56,628 bases of DNA from CAYPXJ01 sp964414595. GTDB lineage: Bacteria > Pseudomonadota > Alphaproteobacteria > Rickettsiales > CAIJLX01. Both the position numbers and the translations under genes were made by a program. The stretch covers positions 1-56,628 of the forward strand of contig CAYPXJ010000007.1 in the NCBI GenBank assembly GCA_964414595.1, in the 5' to 3' direction. Numbering within the stretch: position 1 is the stretch's first letter; each line of letters opens with the position of its first letter. Shown here piece by piece: positions 16,092 to 26,608 of the stretch. A model generated the notes under the pieces. That model saw only the letters and a program-made list of their open reading frames with translations, had not been told where the DNA came from and made no database searches.

Positions 16092-19000
16092 ATGAAACCG
16101 ATAAGCCCCTGGCTTCGGACGGTTCACGGCGGCCGGGCATTCGCGCGCGGCCGATGGGTTCCGCGTATCCTCGCGGGTACGTCCGTAGCGGCATTATTGG
16201 CCGCTAGCGCGATTAATGCTTTTGCGAATCCTGAAGACGGTCAGGTGCGCGCGGGCAGCGCGACCATTAGTTCCGAGAACAAAACGCTGCATGTGCATCA
16301 GCAAACGAATTCCGCCGTGATCGATTGGCGCAGTTTTGATATTGCGCCGGATGAGACAACGCAATTTTTCCAACCGAATGCGAATGCGCGGGTGCTCAAT
16401 CGCGTGCTGAGTGAAGATCCGTCCAGCATTCTCGGTGCGCTGAAAGCAAACGGAAATGTTTTTCTCGTAAATCCAAACGGAATCATTTTTGGTAGCGGCG
16501 CAAAAATTGACGTAGGCGGACTGGTTGCGAGTACGGCCGATATTACCAACGCCGATTTCATGAACGGGCAATTTAATTTTTCCGTTCCCGGCGATCCGAA
16601 CGCGACGATTTTGAATGAAGGCACGATCAGCGTGCGCGATGCGGGCATTGCCGCATTCGTGGCACCGCAGGTGGAAAATCACGGCGTGATTGTTGCGCGC
16701 GGCGGCAAAGTGGCGCTCGCCTCGGGCGATGTTTTTGCGCTCGATATGTATGGCGATGGACTGCTTTCCGTTGCTGTTGAAGGTGCGATGGGTAAACAGC
16801 TTGTTGAGCATAGCGGCACGATTGATGCGGCAGGTGGCACCGTGTTGCTCACCGCAGCAGATGCTGCGCAAGTGGTGGATAGCCTCATCGATGTTTCGGG
16901 TGTGGTGAAAGCAAAAGATATTACGGTGGATGGCAATCATCCCGGCGGTGGTATCGCAACAGTTTCCGGTGCACTGAATGCAACGAGCGACGTGAGCGGC
17001 AGCGATAAAGGCGGCACGATCAAAGTGCTCGCAGATAAAGTGGGCATCATGGACGGCGCGCATGTGAATGCGTCCGGGGTGCATGGCGGCGGCAAGGTTT
17101 ATATCGGCGGTGATTATCAAGGCGGCGATGCGCAAGGCATTCCGCGCGCGCATGTGACCTATGTCGATGAGGGCGCAGATGTACGCGCACGTGCCCGTAC
17201 GCAGGGCAATGCCGGCACGGTGATTATTTGGGCGGATGACACCACGCGCTTTTACGGCACGGTAAAAGCGGAAGGTGGTTCGCAAAGTGGGGATGGCGGT
17301 TTTGTAGAAATCTCCGGCAAAAATTATTTGGATTTCGACGGCACGGTTTTGATTGGTGCAACACTCGGTGAGCCAGGCACGTTGCTGCTTGACCCGACGG
17401 ATATTACGATTTGCGATTTTGGTGTGGGCGCGTGCCCAGGAGCACCGGCTACTGTTCTCACGAGTCCCTTTACTGCGGGTGCTACAAATACCGCTTATAT
17501 CGACCAACAAACATTGGAAACAGCGCTGGGATCAGGCAGTGTGAGCATCTCTACCACCAGTGCCGGCGGCGGCACGGGAACACTCGCGGTTTCAGACCTA
17601 ACCGGTTCGTTAACCTGGTCCAGCGGTAATACGCTGACGCTCACTGCCGCCAGCACTATGGGGATTAGTTCGCCTATCAATGCCGGTAGCGGAAATCTTA
17701 TCCTCGAACCTGGCGGAGAATTAACCATCGGTGCGGCGCTGGATGGCACTGGCACACTGACTATTCGCGGTTCGACAGGTTTTTCCAGCATACTACTTGG
17801 CTCTGGCGGTGGCGGGTACTCTATGGCCATTGATGATCCGGAGCTGGATTACATTAGCACTAATTGGTCAACATTGCATTTTGGCCGAAGCGATATGACT
17901 GTGACGTTGCGACCAGCAGGCTATAGCAGTTTTAAAAACAATGTGGTTTTCCAAACTTCCAGCGGTGCTATCACGATTAGTGGAACCAACGATTTTCAAG
18001 GTAATAATTTTAGCATTATCACCAACGGTAACGTGACGCTCAATGCCGGCACGGCAATGACAAGCGCCGGCGGTAATTTCAGCATTGAAACTGGCTCTGA
18101 CACGGTGACTTCAAGCTACGGCACCACGGGCGGAACCGTCGCTCTGGATGCAACTGAGTTGGGATATTTTACGAACGGTTGGTCAAGCCTGACCTTTGGT
18201 AATACGACGAATGATGCAGCGATGACCGTTGGTGCGATGACGTGGAATGATCCGGTGACTTTCCAAAGCGATACCGGCGTGATTACGGTAAGTGGTATTC
18301 AGGCATTTGGTGCAAATAACGCGGTGTTCAACACCAACGCTGATTTGACTATTAGCCAAAATATGAGCGGCACCGGCAACTTAACGATCAAAAATGCAAG
18401 TGCGGGCACCGCTGTTGGCGGTGCGGGTGTTGTGATTAGCTCAACGGAAGCGGGACGCTTAAGCGGATTTAATTTGGTGACTTTCGGTTCTTCAACCGCA
18501 GGCACATTGACATTATCTGCGTCGAGTTACGGGTATCCCGTTGAAGCGATTACGAATGGACGTATTCAAACTTCCGGCTCGATAAGTATGGGAAGTAACA
18601 ATCTTACACTGACATCAAATGATGCCGCCGGTTGGAATAGTGCTTTTACCGGCACCGGCATTCTTACTATTAGGCCTGCCTCTACTTCGGAAAATGTGGG
18701 AATAGGTCTTGGTACGCTTGGCGATTTCAACATCACCACCACGCGTATGGATTACTTTAAGGATGGCGGATGGAGTAATATTATCATCGGTCGCAGCGAT
18801 ATGACGGGTGCGATCAGCACTGGCGGAACCTACACTTGGGGCAATGATAACGTCACATTCCTCACCGATAGCGGCGTGATCACGATGGGTAACGCGCAAA
18901 CTTTTGGCAGCGGCAATATTATTTTCTCTACCAACGCGAACCCGGCGATTAACGCGGCGCTGGCTGGCACCGGTACACTGACCTTCCGGGGTCTTTCCGA

Positions 19001-22000
19001 TAGCACAACGGTGGGACTTGCGGGTGGTTCGGGTACGGTGGATATCACCAGCACGGAACTTGGACGACTCACGGACGGTTGGTCGAGTTTGACATTTGGC
19101 AACACAACGACTGACGCGAATATCACTATAGGCAATTACACCGCATGGGCAGACCCGGTGAATTTCATCACCGATACGGGCGTGGTGGATTTTAGCGNNN
19201 NNNNNNNNNNNNNNNNNNNNNNNNNNNNNNNNNNNNNNNNNNNNNNNNNNNNNNNNNNNNNNNNNNNNNNNNNNNNNNNNNNNNNNNNNNNNNNNNNATT
19301 TCGGTGCGAATAACGTGGTGGTATCGACCAACGCGAATCCAAATATCGGCGCGAATCTAACGGGTACAGGTACACTGACCTTCCGCGGCCTTGCGGATAG
19401 CACGACGATGGGGCTTGCCGGTGGTGCGGGGACTGTCGATATTACAGCAACGGAACTCGGCCGACTTGTGGATGGTTGGAGCAGCCTCACATTTGGTAAC
19501 ACAACGACTGACGCGAATATCACTATAGGCAATTATACTGCATGGGCAGACCCGGTGAATTTCATCACCGATACGGGCGTGGTGGATTTTAGCGCGGCAC
19601 AAAATTTCGGTGCGAATAACGTGGTGGTATCGACCAACGCGAATCCAAATATCGGCGCAAATCTAACGGGTACAGGTACGTTACAATTTTACGGCACCAC
19701 GCCTTCCACCACCATCAGTACAGGCAATGATGCCTCTGGAACGATACAGCTGAATGCTACGGAAGTAGGTCGCTTTACCAATGGATGGAGTAATATTCAT
19801 TTGGGCCGTTCCACGCAAAGCGGAACCATCAGTCTGGGTGCTGCAACCTGGCTTGATACCCTGACGATCACCTCTACAGGCGTTGTCGATGTCACGGATT
19901 CGCCAGATCAATCTAACAACGATATCTATGTAATTACCGACACTGATCTATCATTCAGCGGGGGCTTGCCGCTCAATGTGAATACGTTTTATTACCGCTC
20001 TATCGATCCAAGTCGAAGTTATGATTTTGGGGGCTTTCCTTCCATCTTAGGTGCAGGGTATGTATTTGGTCAGGCCAGCGGCACTGGCACACTTACAGTC
20101 AACGGGAGTTACGAATCTCCGGGCTCGATACTCTCCGGCACCGGCACCGTCACCTTTAACGGGGCAACCGATTTAGCCACCGGCGCGAATATGACCATCA
20201 CCTCGCAAGGTACGGTGAATATCGATAATGCGATCACCACCACGTCGGGCACACCATTACTCACCATCACGGCCAATTCGATCACCGGTGCGGGCAACAT
20301 CGAAACCGCCGGCGGTTTATCGCTCACCTCCATTGATGGCAATATTTCTTTAAGCGGTAATATTGATTTGGGTAGCGGCGCACTCACCGTTGCGCTTGAT
20401 AATGATAATGACGGCGCGAATAGCGCAACATTCAGTGGCACGGTGGAAACCGGTGCGATCACAATCGATGCAAGCGCGGCGAATAACGACGATGTCACGT
20501 TCAGCAATACAGTAGCCGCAGCGGGCAATATCGATATCGACGCAGACGATATTACCTTTGGCAATACGATCACGACGACTAGCGGTGGTACGGTGACGCT
20601 TTCCAACGCGGGCCAACTTTCACTTGATGGTGCGGTGAGCAGCGATGGCGCGTTTGTCCAAGATGGTGCGGGTGCCGTTGATCTGAATGCGAATATTACA
20701 ACGACCGGCGATGCGGTTTCGTTCGCCGGCGCAGTCGATGTGGAAAAAGCAGCCACGACGATCACCACGGCGAACGGTGCAGTGACGTTTAGCTCTACGG
20801 TGAATGCGAATACGGCGAATACGGAAGAGCTGATCATCAGCGCGGGCTCCGGTGCTGTTACTTTCACTGGTGCGGTGGGTGGCACCGCACGCCTAAAAGG
20901 TTTGGCCGTCACCACGACCGGTCAATTAGATGCTGCGGCGATTACGGCGGGCGCCACCGGTATTGATCTCAATAGCGCCGTGATGAATCTCGCCGCGCTC
21001 ACTACTCAGAACGCGGGCACTATCACCCTCACCAACTCCGGTTTACTCTCGCTCGATGGCACTGTGACGTCCGATGGCGCCTTTACGCAAGACGGTGCCG
21101 GTGCGGTGGATTTAAATGCTGACATCACCACCACGGCTGATAACGTCGCCTTCAGTGGCGCAGTGGACGTGGAAAAAGATGATGCCACGATCACGACCGC
21201 GAATGGTACAGTGACATTTAGCTCCACCGTAAACGCCGATGTCGCGAATACGGAAGAATTGACGATTAGCGCAGGCAACGGTGCGGTGACATTTAGCAGC
21301 GCCGTTGGTAGTACACGCAGATTGAAAGGTTTGTCTGTTACAACAACAGGTCAACTTGATGCCGCAGCGATTACGGCTGGAGCGACCGGTATTGATCTCA
21401 ATAGTGCGGTGATGAATCTTGCCGCGCTGACAACACTTAACTCGGGTACTATTACACTCACGAATTCCGGTTTGCTTTCGCTCGATGACACAGTGAGCAG
21501 CGACGGCGCGTTCACACAAGATGGCGCTGGTGCCGTTGATCTGAATGCGAATATGACGACGACGGGTGACGCGGTTTCTTTTGCGGGTGCGGTCGATGTC
21601 GAAAAGGCGACGACGACAATCGCGACATCAAATGGCGCAGTGACATTTAGCAGCACGGTGGATGCAAACACGGCGAACACCGAAGAATTGGTTATTACGG
21701 CTGGTAGTGGCGATGTGACCTTCACGGGCGCGGTGGGTGCAACGCGGAGACTGAAAGGTCTTGCAGTGACGACGAGCGGCGCGCTGGCAACGAATGCGAT
21801 CACGGCAGGTGTGAGCGGCATCGATCTCAACTTTAATACCTACACGATCGCCAACGCGATCACGACGCAGAATGATGGGAACATCACGCTGACGAATGCG
21901 GGCTTGCTTTCCATCGATACCGATATCAGCACGGACGGTGATTTTATCCAAGACGGTGCTGGTGCGGTAGATTTGAATGCTGATATTACGACGACGGCTG

Positions 22001-23451
22001 ATGCGGTTTCGTTCGCGGGCGCAGTCGATGTGGAAAAAGATGCGATGACGATCACGACCGCGAATGGTGCAGTCACATTCTCTGGCACGGTGGATGCCGA
22101 TAACGCGAACACGGAAGAACTGACAATCAGTGCAGGCAATGGCGCGGTGACATTTAGCAGTGCGGTTGGTGCGACGCGTAGACTGAAAGGTCTTGCGGTG
22201 ACGACGACGGGGCAATTAGATGCGGCGGCGGTTACGGCGGGTGCCACGGGTATTGATCTCAATAGCGCGGCGATGAATGTGGGCGCGCTCACCACGCAAG
22301 ATAGCGGTGCCATCACGCTTACCAACAGCGGCGCACTCGCGCTTGGCGGTAACGTGAGCAGCGATGGTGCGTTTAATCAAGATGGCGCGGGCGCAGTGAG
22401 TCTCGGCGGCAATATCACGACGACCGGTGATCTGATTGATATGAACGGTGCGGTGACACTCACCGGCAACCGTACGCTCACCAGCGCGGGCGGTAACGTG
22501 GTGCTCGATGGCACGGTGAATGCGACAACGGCGAATACGCAGACGCTGACAGTTTCCGCCGGTGCGGGCGATGTGACGTTTAATGGTGCGGTTGGTGGTA
22601 CAGCAGAACTCGGCGCGCTGAACGTCACGCATACCGGTACGCTGACGGCAGGTGCGCTGGATATCGGCACGGGAACGGCAACGATCTCTTCCGACGTTAT
22701 TTCGATCACGGGCCCGCTCACGGCGGATACGGGTGATCTCACAGCGACGACAAGCATCACAGCGGATATCGATATTACTACGGCGCTGACGGTCGAATCG
22801 CCGCTAGTGACACTCACCGGCAGTTTCATGGGCGGCAATACGCAAACCGAAGCGGACGCGATCGCGGTGACGAATCCTTCGCCGGCACTCCCGAATGCGA
22901 ATTATACCTTCAACGCATTGCAAATGGGCGGTACGGGCGGCTCGGGATCTGGTAGCGGTTCAGGCGGTGGAAGCGGTGGTGGCTCAGGTGGTGGCTCAGG
23001 CGCGGGTTCTGGATCGGGTAGTGGGACAGGAACGGGCACGGGTACTGGCGCAGGCAGCGGTAGCGGCACAGGCTCCGGCAGTGAATCGGGAACCGGTACG
23101 GGCAGTGGTTCGGGATCAGGCAGTACGGGTTCGGGTAGCGGCTCCGGCGCAGGCAGTGCTTCCGGCGGCGCAAGCGAACTTCCTGTAACGGTGGTACAAA
23201 CCACCAGCAATCCAGCTGCGGCAGTTGAGCAAGCGAGCCAAGGTGGTTCGACGACGATTGGTTTTGCCACCAGCACGCGCGGTAGCGAAACACAGCCGAA
23301 AACGGAAGCGGACGCGCTTTTCTCCGGTAACGGCAATATGAATTTTGACGGTGGCGGCGGCGAATCGCTTCTCATCACGGTGGATGAAGAGTTGATGAAT
23401 TATTTCGGCCGTGAAGAAGAGACGTACTTTTATTTTGATGAAGATGAGTAA
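16092..23451 (+). CDS. TpsA two-partner secretion exoprotein (filamentous haemagglutinin-like), interrupted by an assembly gap
   Basis: A very large secreted protein, about 2,450 residues as assembled. A ggaggag site precedes the ATG. The extended signal peptide is cleaved probably after INAFA (residue 45); the TPS domain follows with the hallmark NPNGIIFGSGAKIDVGG at 127-143. The middle is beta-helix repeats: 102-residue units (306 bp, TGTLTFRGLADSTT... type) around the gap at 19198-19297, then about five 143-residue units (429 bp) from about 20640 to 22700. A Gly/Ser/Thr linker (about 22930-23170) precedes a C-terminal domain ending EETYFYFDEDE. The frame shifts by one across the 100 N, an artefact of placeholder length. 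Its function (adhesin, matrix protein or contact-dependent toxin) is not evident; I see no C-terminal toxin domain. Confidence 0.88.
18905..19680 (+). repeat. 306-bp coding tandem repeats of tpsA flanking the gap
   Basis: Copies of a 102-residue unit containing STNANPNIGANLTGTGTL recur at about 18925, 19321 and 19627, with the last two nearly identical at nucleotide level. The 100-N gap sits inside this array, so copy number in the real genome is unknown. Confidence 0.85.
19198..19297. other. Assembly gap of 100 N
   Basis: A placeholder-length gap inside near-identical tandem repeats of tpsA, where short-read assembly would collapse. Confidence 0.97.
20644..22700 (+). repeat. About five 429-bp coding tandem repeats of tpsA
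   Basis: The phrase QDGAGAV preceded by DGAF recurs at 20644, 21073, 21502, 21934 and 22363, spaced 429, 429, 432 and 429 bp. Each unit contains the phrase NTANTEEL or a close variant and most contain LKGLAVTT. The one 432-bp interval reflects a single extra codon. The last copy is diverged. Confidence 0.9.
22927..23172 (+). repeat. Gly/Ser/Thr low-complexity linker in tpsA
   Basis: Codons for Gly alternate with Ser, Thr or Ala for about 80 residues, forming a flexible spacer between the beta-helix and the acidic C-terminal domain. Confidence 0.9.
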
Positions 23452-23538
23452 ATCGAAATACTTAATACTACTTGATTTAATATTGCGACTTCCGATAAAA
23501 ACAAACCACCATACGATATAAAAAACAGAGAATTGAGT

Positions 23539-23721
23539 ATGAAAAAATCCAAAATTTCTAAAGATAAGCGGCCTGTAGAGACAGGGCAGAAATTAGAAGA
23601 GATGTATAATCAGATACTTGTTCCTATGACGCAAGAACAATGGTCGCGTGTCACAAACCTAGAACAACCTAATTTGCTTCGTCTTGTTCCTTCAAGAATC
23701 GCATATTCAACTGTTGAGTAG
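23539..23721 (+). CDS. Small hypothetical protein, 60 aa, partner of the Clp-fold protease
   Basis: A short basic protein beginning MKKSKISKDKRPVETGQ. I prefer the ATG at 23539 over the in-frame TTG at 23533. It ends 5 bp before the protease gene, and both are clearly more AT-rich than the surrounding genes, so they are probably one transferred operon. No family recognised; it may be an adaptor or substrate of the protease, which is inference from position only. Confidence 0.6.
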   Translation: MKKSKISKDKRPVETGQKLEEMYNQILVPMTQEQWSRVTNLEQPNLLRLVPSRIAYSTVE

Positions 23722-23726
23722 AAAAC

Positions 23727-24692
23727 ATGCCAAATTGGGCTGAGGTTTTACAGGAGATTGAAACCGAGATTCGTTCCAAACAAGTCGAGTCGAAAAAAGC
23801 ATCCGATGAATCTAGAATAGCAGTTGATGTTATTAGAAGAAAATATCTTCAAGAGCTAAATGCATATACAAACAGAAACGTAATTGCATACTATTCAGGT
23901 TGGTTGCAGAAACCGGGAATTGAAGGCTCTCAAATTAATGATGATGATAAAAATGGCTTTATGATGGCTATTCATGGTTTTGGTAAGGATTGTACCAAAG
24001 GCCTAGATCTTATTTTACATACTCCGGGCGGCGGCATTGCTGCAACCGAATCAATTGTAGACTATCTGCATAGAAAGTTTGTTAATTCGAAAAAGAAAAT
24101 TGATATTCGAGTTATTGTCCCTCAAATAGCAATGTCGGCAGGCACCATGATTGCATGTGCATCTAACTCAATTTTAATGGGCAGACAATCAAGCTTAGGT
24201 CCAATTGATCCTCAGTTATTGGGTATGCCAGCACATGGTGTGGTGCATGAATTTCAAAAAGCTTTTGAAGAAATAAAAAATGATAACTCAAAACTTGCTG
24301 TTTGGCAGTTTGTACTTAGTAAATACCACCCTACATTTCTTACAGAATGTCAAAATGCAATTGAGCTATCCGAAGAATTTGCCATGAAAAATTTGGAAAA
24401 GGTAATGTTTAGAGGAAAAAAAGATGCCAAAGCACGAGCAAAAAAGATAGTAGATTATCTAACCGCTTATAATGAAAGAAAAACACATCAACGCCATTTG
24501 AATGTGGACGAGTGTAAAAAAATTGGTCTTAATATTCAAGCTCTTGAAGAGGATCAAAAGCTTCAAGATTTAGTACTTACAGTTCATCATTGCTACATGC
24601 ACAGTCTTGCAAATACGAATGCATTCAAAATAATTGAAAATCATAAAGGTGCTGCTTCAGTGAGAATTCTAGTTCAGCAGGCGATGAATTAA
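23727..24692 (+). CDS. SDH-family Clp-fold serine protease (SppA/S49-like)
   Basis: A 321-residue protein of the serine-dehydrogenase-proteinase (SDH_sah) group of the ClpP/crotonase fold. The oxyanion segment HTPGGG is at 98-103, the catalytic serine is S137 in QIAMSAGTMIA, and SSLGPIDPQ at 155-163 is the conserved loop after it. There is no signal peptide or membrane segment, so it is cytoplasmic. It is AT-rich compared with its flanks, a sign of transfer. Its stop is 1 bp from the end of the convergent LpxR-like gene. Substrate unknown; relatives occur next to defence and mobile genes. Confidence 0.82.
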   Translation: MPNWAEVLQEIETEIRSKQVESKKASDESRIAVDVIRRKYLQELNAYTNRNVIAYYSGWLQKPGIEGSQINDDDKNGFMMAIHGFGKDCTKGLDLILHTPGGGIAATESIVDYLHRKFVNSKKKIDIRVIVPQIAMSAGTMIACASNSILMGRQSSLGPIDPQLLGMPAHGVVHEFQKAFEEIKNDNSKLAVWQFVLSKYHPTFLTECQNAIELSEEFAMKNLEKVMFRGKKDAKARAKKIVDYLTAYNERKTHQRHLNVDECKKIGLNIQALEEDQKLQDLVLTVHHCYMHSLANTNAFKIIENHKGAASVRILVQQAMN

Positions 24693-24693
24693 A

Positions 24694-25689
24694 TTAAAAT
24701 CTATAACTCAACGTCACGGCGCCAAATTGCGACGGCGTCGTCTGCGTTTTAAATTCGCGCGTGTTGAACACATGCGTATACGAAATACGCACATCGCCGA
24801 ACGTCATCGCCAAACCCGTTTGCAAATTGCCGACAAAATTTTCCTTATCGACACTCGGGCTATCCTCAAATGTATTGCCATCGAGGAAAATATTGCGCGC
24901 CACCGCGCGGCCTTCCACACCGGCGAATAAATACCAGCCGAAATTTTCCGCCGGGATGAAGAAATCGGAGCCGGGCAGGCTCGGGCGAATGCGCGGCGGG
25001 CCGTAATCGGCGGGCAAATCCTGACCGAAACGGAAAGTCGCACCGACCATCGCATCGGTAAAAATATTACCCAGATTCACGCCGGCCTTCGGCGTGGCGT
25101 CAAAACCGAAACCGAGCGGCGAGATTTGATAAAAATTACGCCACTGGCGTTCGAAGGTGAAAATAATGCCCGGCTCGGTGTGAAGTTGGTAATCCCAACC
25201 ATTGGGATCGCGATCGTCGATGAGGTCGTGCACAAATTCCTGCGTTTGTTCGCCGAGGGCATTTTGCCCGACAATGCCGAGCGTGAGCATCGCGCTATCG
25301 AGCGTGCTCCCTGTATCGGAAACGACGCCGACGGTGGTGTAAAGCCAGCCCGCATAGGGGCGATCGTTTGGATCGGGCACCGCGGCTTCGATATCGTCCG
25401 GCGTGAACATGCTTTGACCGAGCGCAATACTGACGCGTTTATGGCCATCGGCGTCAATAGGCAGAAGATTTTCCGCCGCCCAGTTCACCCATTCGGGTTG
25501 ATTTTTTTCCGACGACATCCAGGCGAGGCGAAAACCGTTGGTATAATTGCCATCCTGATCGCCAAAAATATCATTCTCCCACACGGCGCTGAAAATGCCG
25601 TGATCGTCCGGAGGGCCGTTTTGCGCAAACGCCCCGGCGGGTAGCAAAAAAAACGCCGCCCACGCGGCGTAGTAGCGATAGTTGTTCAT
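24694..25689 (-). CDS. LpxR-like lipid A deacylase (DUF2219), outer-membrane protein
   Basis: A 331-residue protein starting MNNYRYYAAWAAFFLLPAGAFAQ, a clear signal peptide; the longer in-frame start at 25746 would bury it. The motif AVWENDIFGDQDGNYTNGFRLAW is typical of LpxR, whose conserved Asn and Asp bind calcium and which removes the 3'-acyloxyacyl chain of lipid A. RPYAGWLY is the second conserved family motif. The C-terminus GAVTLSYRF ends in Phe as outer-membrane barrels do. It would remodel the cell surface, fitting its place near the secretion locus. Confidence 0.85.
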   Translation of the reverse strand: MNNYRYYAAWAAFFLLPAGAFAQNGPPDDHGIFSAVWENDIFGDQDGNYTNGFRLAWMSSEKNQPEWVNWAAENLLPIDADGHKRVSIALGQSMFTPDDIEAAVPDPNDRPYAGWLYTTVGVVSDTGSTLDSAMLTLGIVGQNALGEQTQEFVHDLIDDRDPNGWDYQLHTEPGIIFTFERQWRNFYQISPLGFGFDATPKAGVNLGNIFTDAMVGATFRFGQDLPADYGPPRIRPSLPGSDFFIPAENFGWYLFAGVEGRAVARNIFLDGNTFEDSPSVDKENFVGNLQTGLAMTFGDVRISYTHVFNTREFKTQTTPSQFGAVTLSYRF

Positions 25690-25817
25690 GCAGGCCACTC
25701 TAATGTCCCTTATGCAAAGGGGGAAGTATGGATCTCGCGGTATCAAAAAGCCATTATTACTATATATAGTGGCTGAGACGACCCAGAATCCAGCCCTAGT
25801 CGCAAGGTAAATTCTCC

Positions 25818-25845
25818 TTGCGCCGGCAGATTTCTTGTGTATATT
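25818..25845 (+). promoter_or_regulatory. Promoter of the rpsF operon
   Basis: TTGCGC at 25818-25823, 16-bp spacer, TATATT at 25840-25845. The -35 lies in the 3' arm of a hairpin (cgcaagg 25801-25807 with ccttgcg 25816-25822). The leader is about 60 nt and could hold an S6:S18 regulatory site, which I cannot confirm. Confidence 0.45.
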
Positions 25846-25912
25846 GCCCTCCCTAACTTAGGCATAGCTTAAGAAATACAAGGATTAATTAGGTTTTACA
25901 GATCAGGTTTCT

Positions 25913-26260
25913 ATGGCATTTTACGAAGCGGTTTTTATTGCGCGCTCTGATATTTCTTCGGGTGATGTGCAAAAACTTACAGATAAATTCACGGCGCTCA
26001 TCAAAGAACTGGGCGGCAAAGTGATAAAAAGCGAATATTGGGGTAACCGCCAGCTCGCTTATGTGGTGCGCAAAAATAAAAAAGGGCACTATGTGCTTTT
26101 GGGCCTGGATGCGCCGACTTCCGCTATTAAAGAGCTGGAGCGCCAATTCCGCCTGAGTGAAGACGTCATTCGCTACCTCACCGTGCGTGTGGAAGCTATC
26201 AGCAAAGAACCTTCTCCGCTGCTGCGTTCCGATGAGGGCGAGCAGGAAGAAGCAGCGTAA
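25913..26260 (+). CDS. rpsF: 30S ribosomal protein bS6
   Basis: A 115-residue bS6 with N-terminal MAFYEAVFIARSDISSGDV, then GNRQLAYVVRKNKKGHYVLLGLDAP and RQFRLSEDVIRYLTVRVE, the complete ferredoxin-like fold. bS6 pairs with bS18 on the platform of the small subunit. First gene of the rpsF-rpsR-rplI operon; rpsR starts 12 bp after it. Confidence 0.96.
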   Translation: MAFYEAVFIARSDISSGDVQKLTDKFTALIKELGGKVIKSEYWGNRQLAYVVRKNKKGHYVLLGLDAPTSAIKELERQFRLSEDVIRYLTVRVEAISKEPSPLLRSDEGEQEEAA

Positions 26261-26271
26261 GGAAAGAGATT

Positions 26272-26590
26272 ATGGCATACAGATCAGAAGCAAGAACAGA
26301 ACGTAACGACCGCGCGCCGGCTGGCGCAGAACGCGGCGAAAGAGGCGAGCGCCCCGCTGGCGGCAAACCGTTTTTCCGCCGTCGCCGCAGCTGCCCGCTT
26401 TCCGAAAAAGGCGCCCCGGCTGTTGATTATAAGAACGTNNNNNNNNNNAATGCTTTCGCGCTATATTTCCGAGCGCGGCAAAATTATGCCGAAGCGTATC
26501 ACCTCGATTTGCGCGAAAAAACAGCGCGCACTCGCACGTGAAATCAAACGCGCACGCCATTTGGCGCTGCTGCCTTTCATCCAAAACTAA
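26272..26590 (+). CDS. rpsR: 30S ribosomal protein bS18, frame broken by a 10-N gap
   Basis: The N-terminal part MAYRSEARTERNDRAP...GKPFFRRRRSCPLSEKGAPAVDYKNV runs to the N-run at 26439-26448. The C-terminal part MLSRYISERGKIMPKRIT...RARHLALLPFIQN follows it in another frame and ends at 26590. Together they make a complete bS18 with a zinc-type Cys context, so the frame change comes from wrong gap length, not mutation. About 25 residues of Arg/Gly-rich extension precede the conserved domain. It binds next to bS6. Confidence 0.9.
26439..26448. other. Assembly gap of 10 N in rpsR
   Basis: The frames on either side of the run differ, so the true missing length is a multiple of three (for example 3, 9 or 12). 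Confidence 0.95.
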
Positions 26591-26608
26591 TTGAATATTG
26601 AGGCCACC

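Noticed and set aside
16194..17510. A 438-codon open frame on the minus strand opposite tpsA, with more minus frames along the gene
   Set aside because: The TPS domain on the plus strand is certain; the minus frames are rich in Arg, His and Ile and mirror the codon bias of the repeats.
19198..19314. Frameshift making tpsA a pseudogene
   Set aside because: The frame change coincides with a 100-N placeholder gap; both sides are intact repeat coding sequence.
20644..22700. Regular 429-bp periodicity as a possible CRISPR or satellite array
   Set aside because: The repeats keep one open frame and encode beta-helix units; spacing and unit length do not fit CRISPR.
25690..25746. N-terminal extension of the LpxR-like protein
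   Set aside because: It would place 19 residues before a clear signal peptide.
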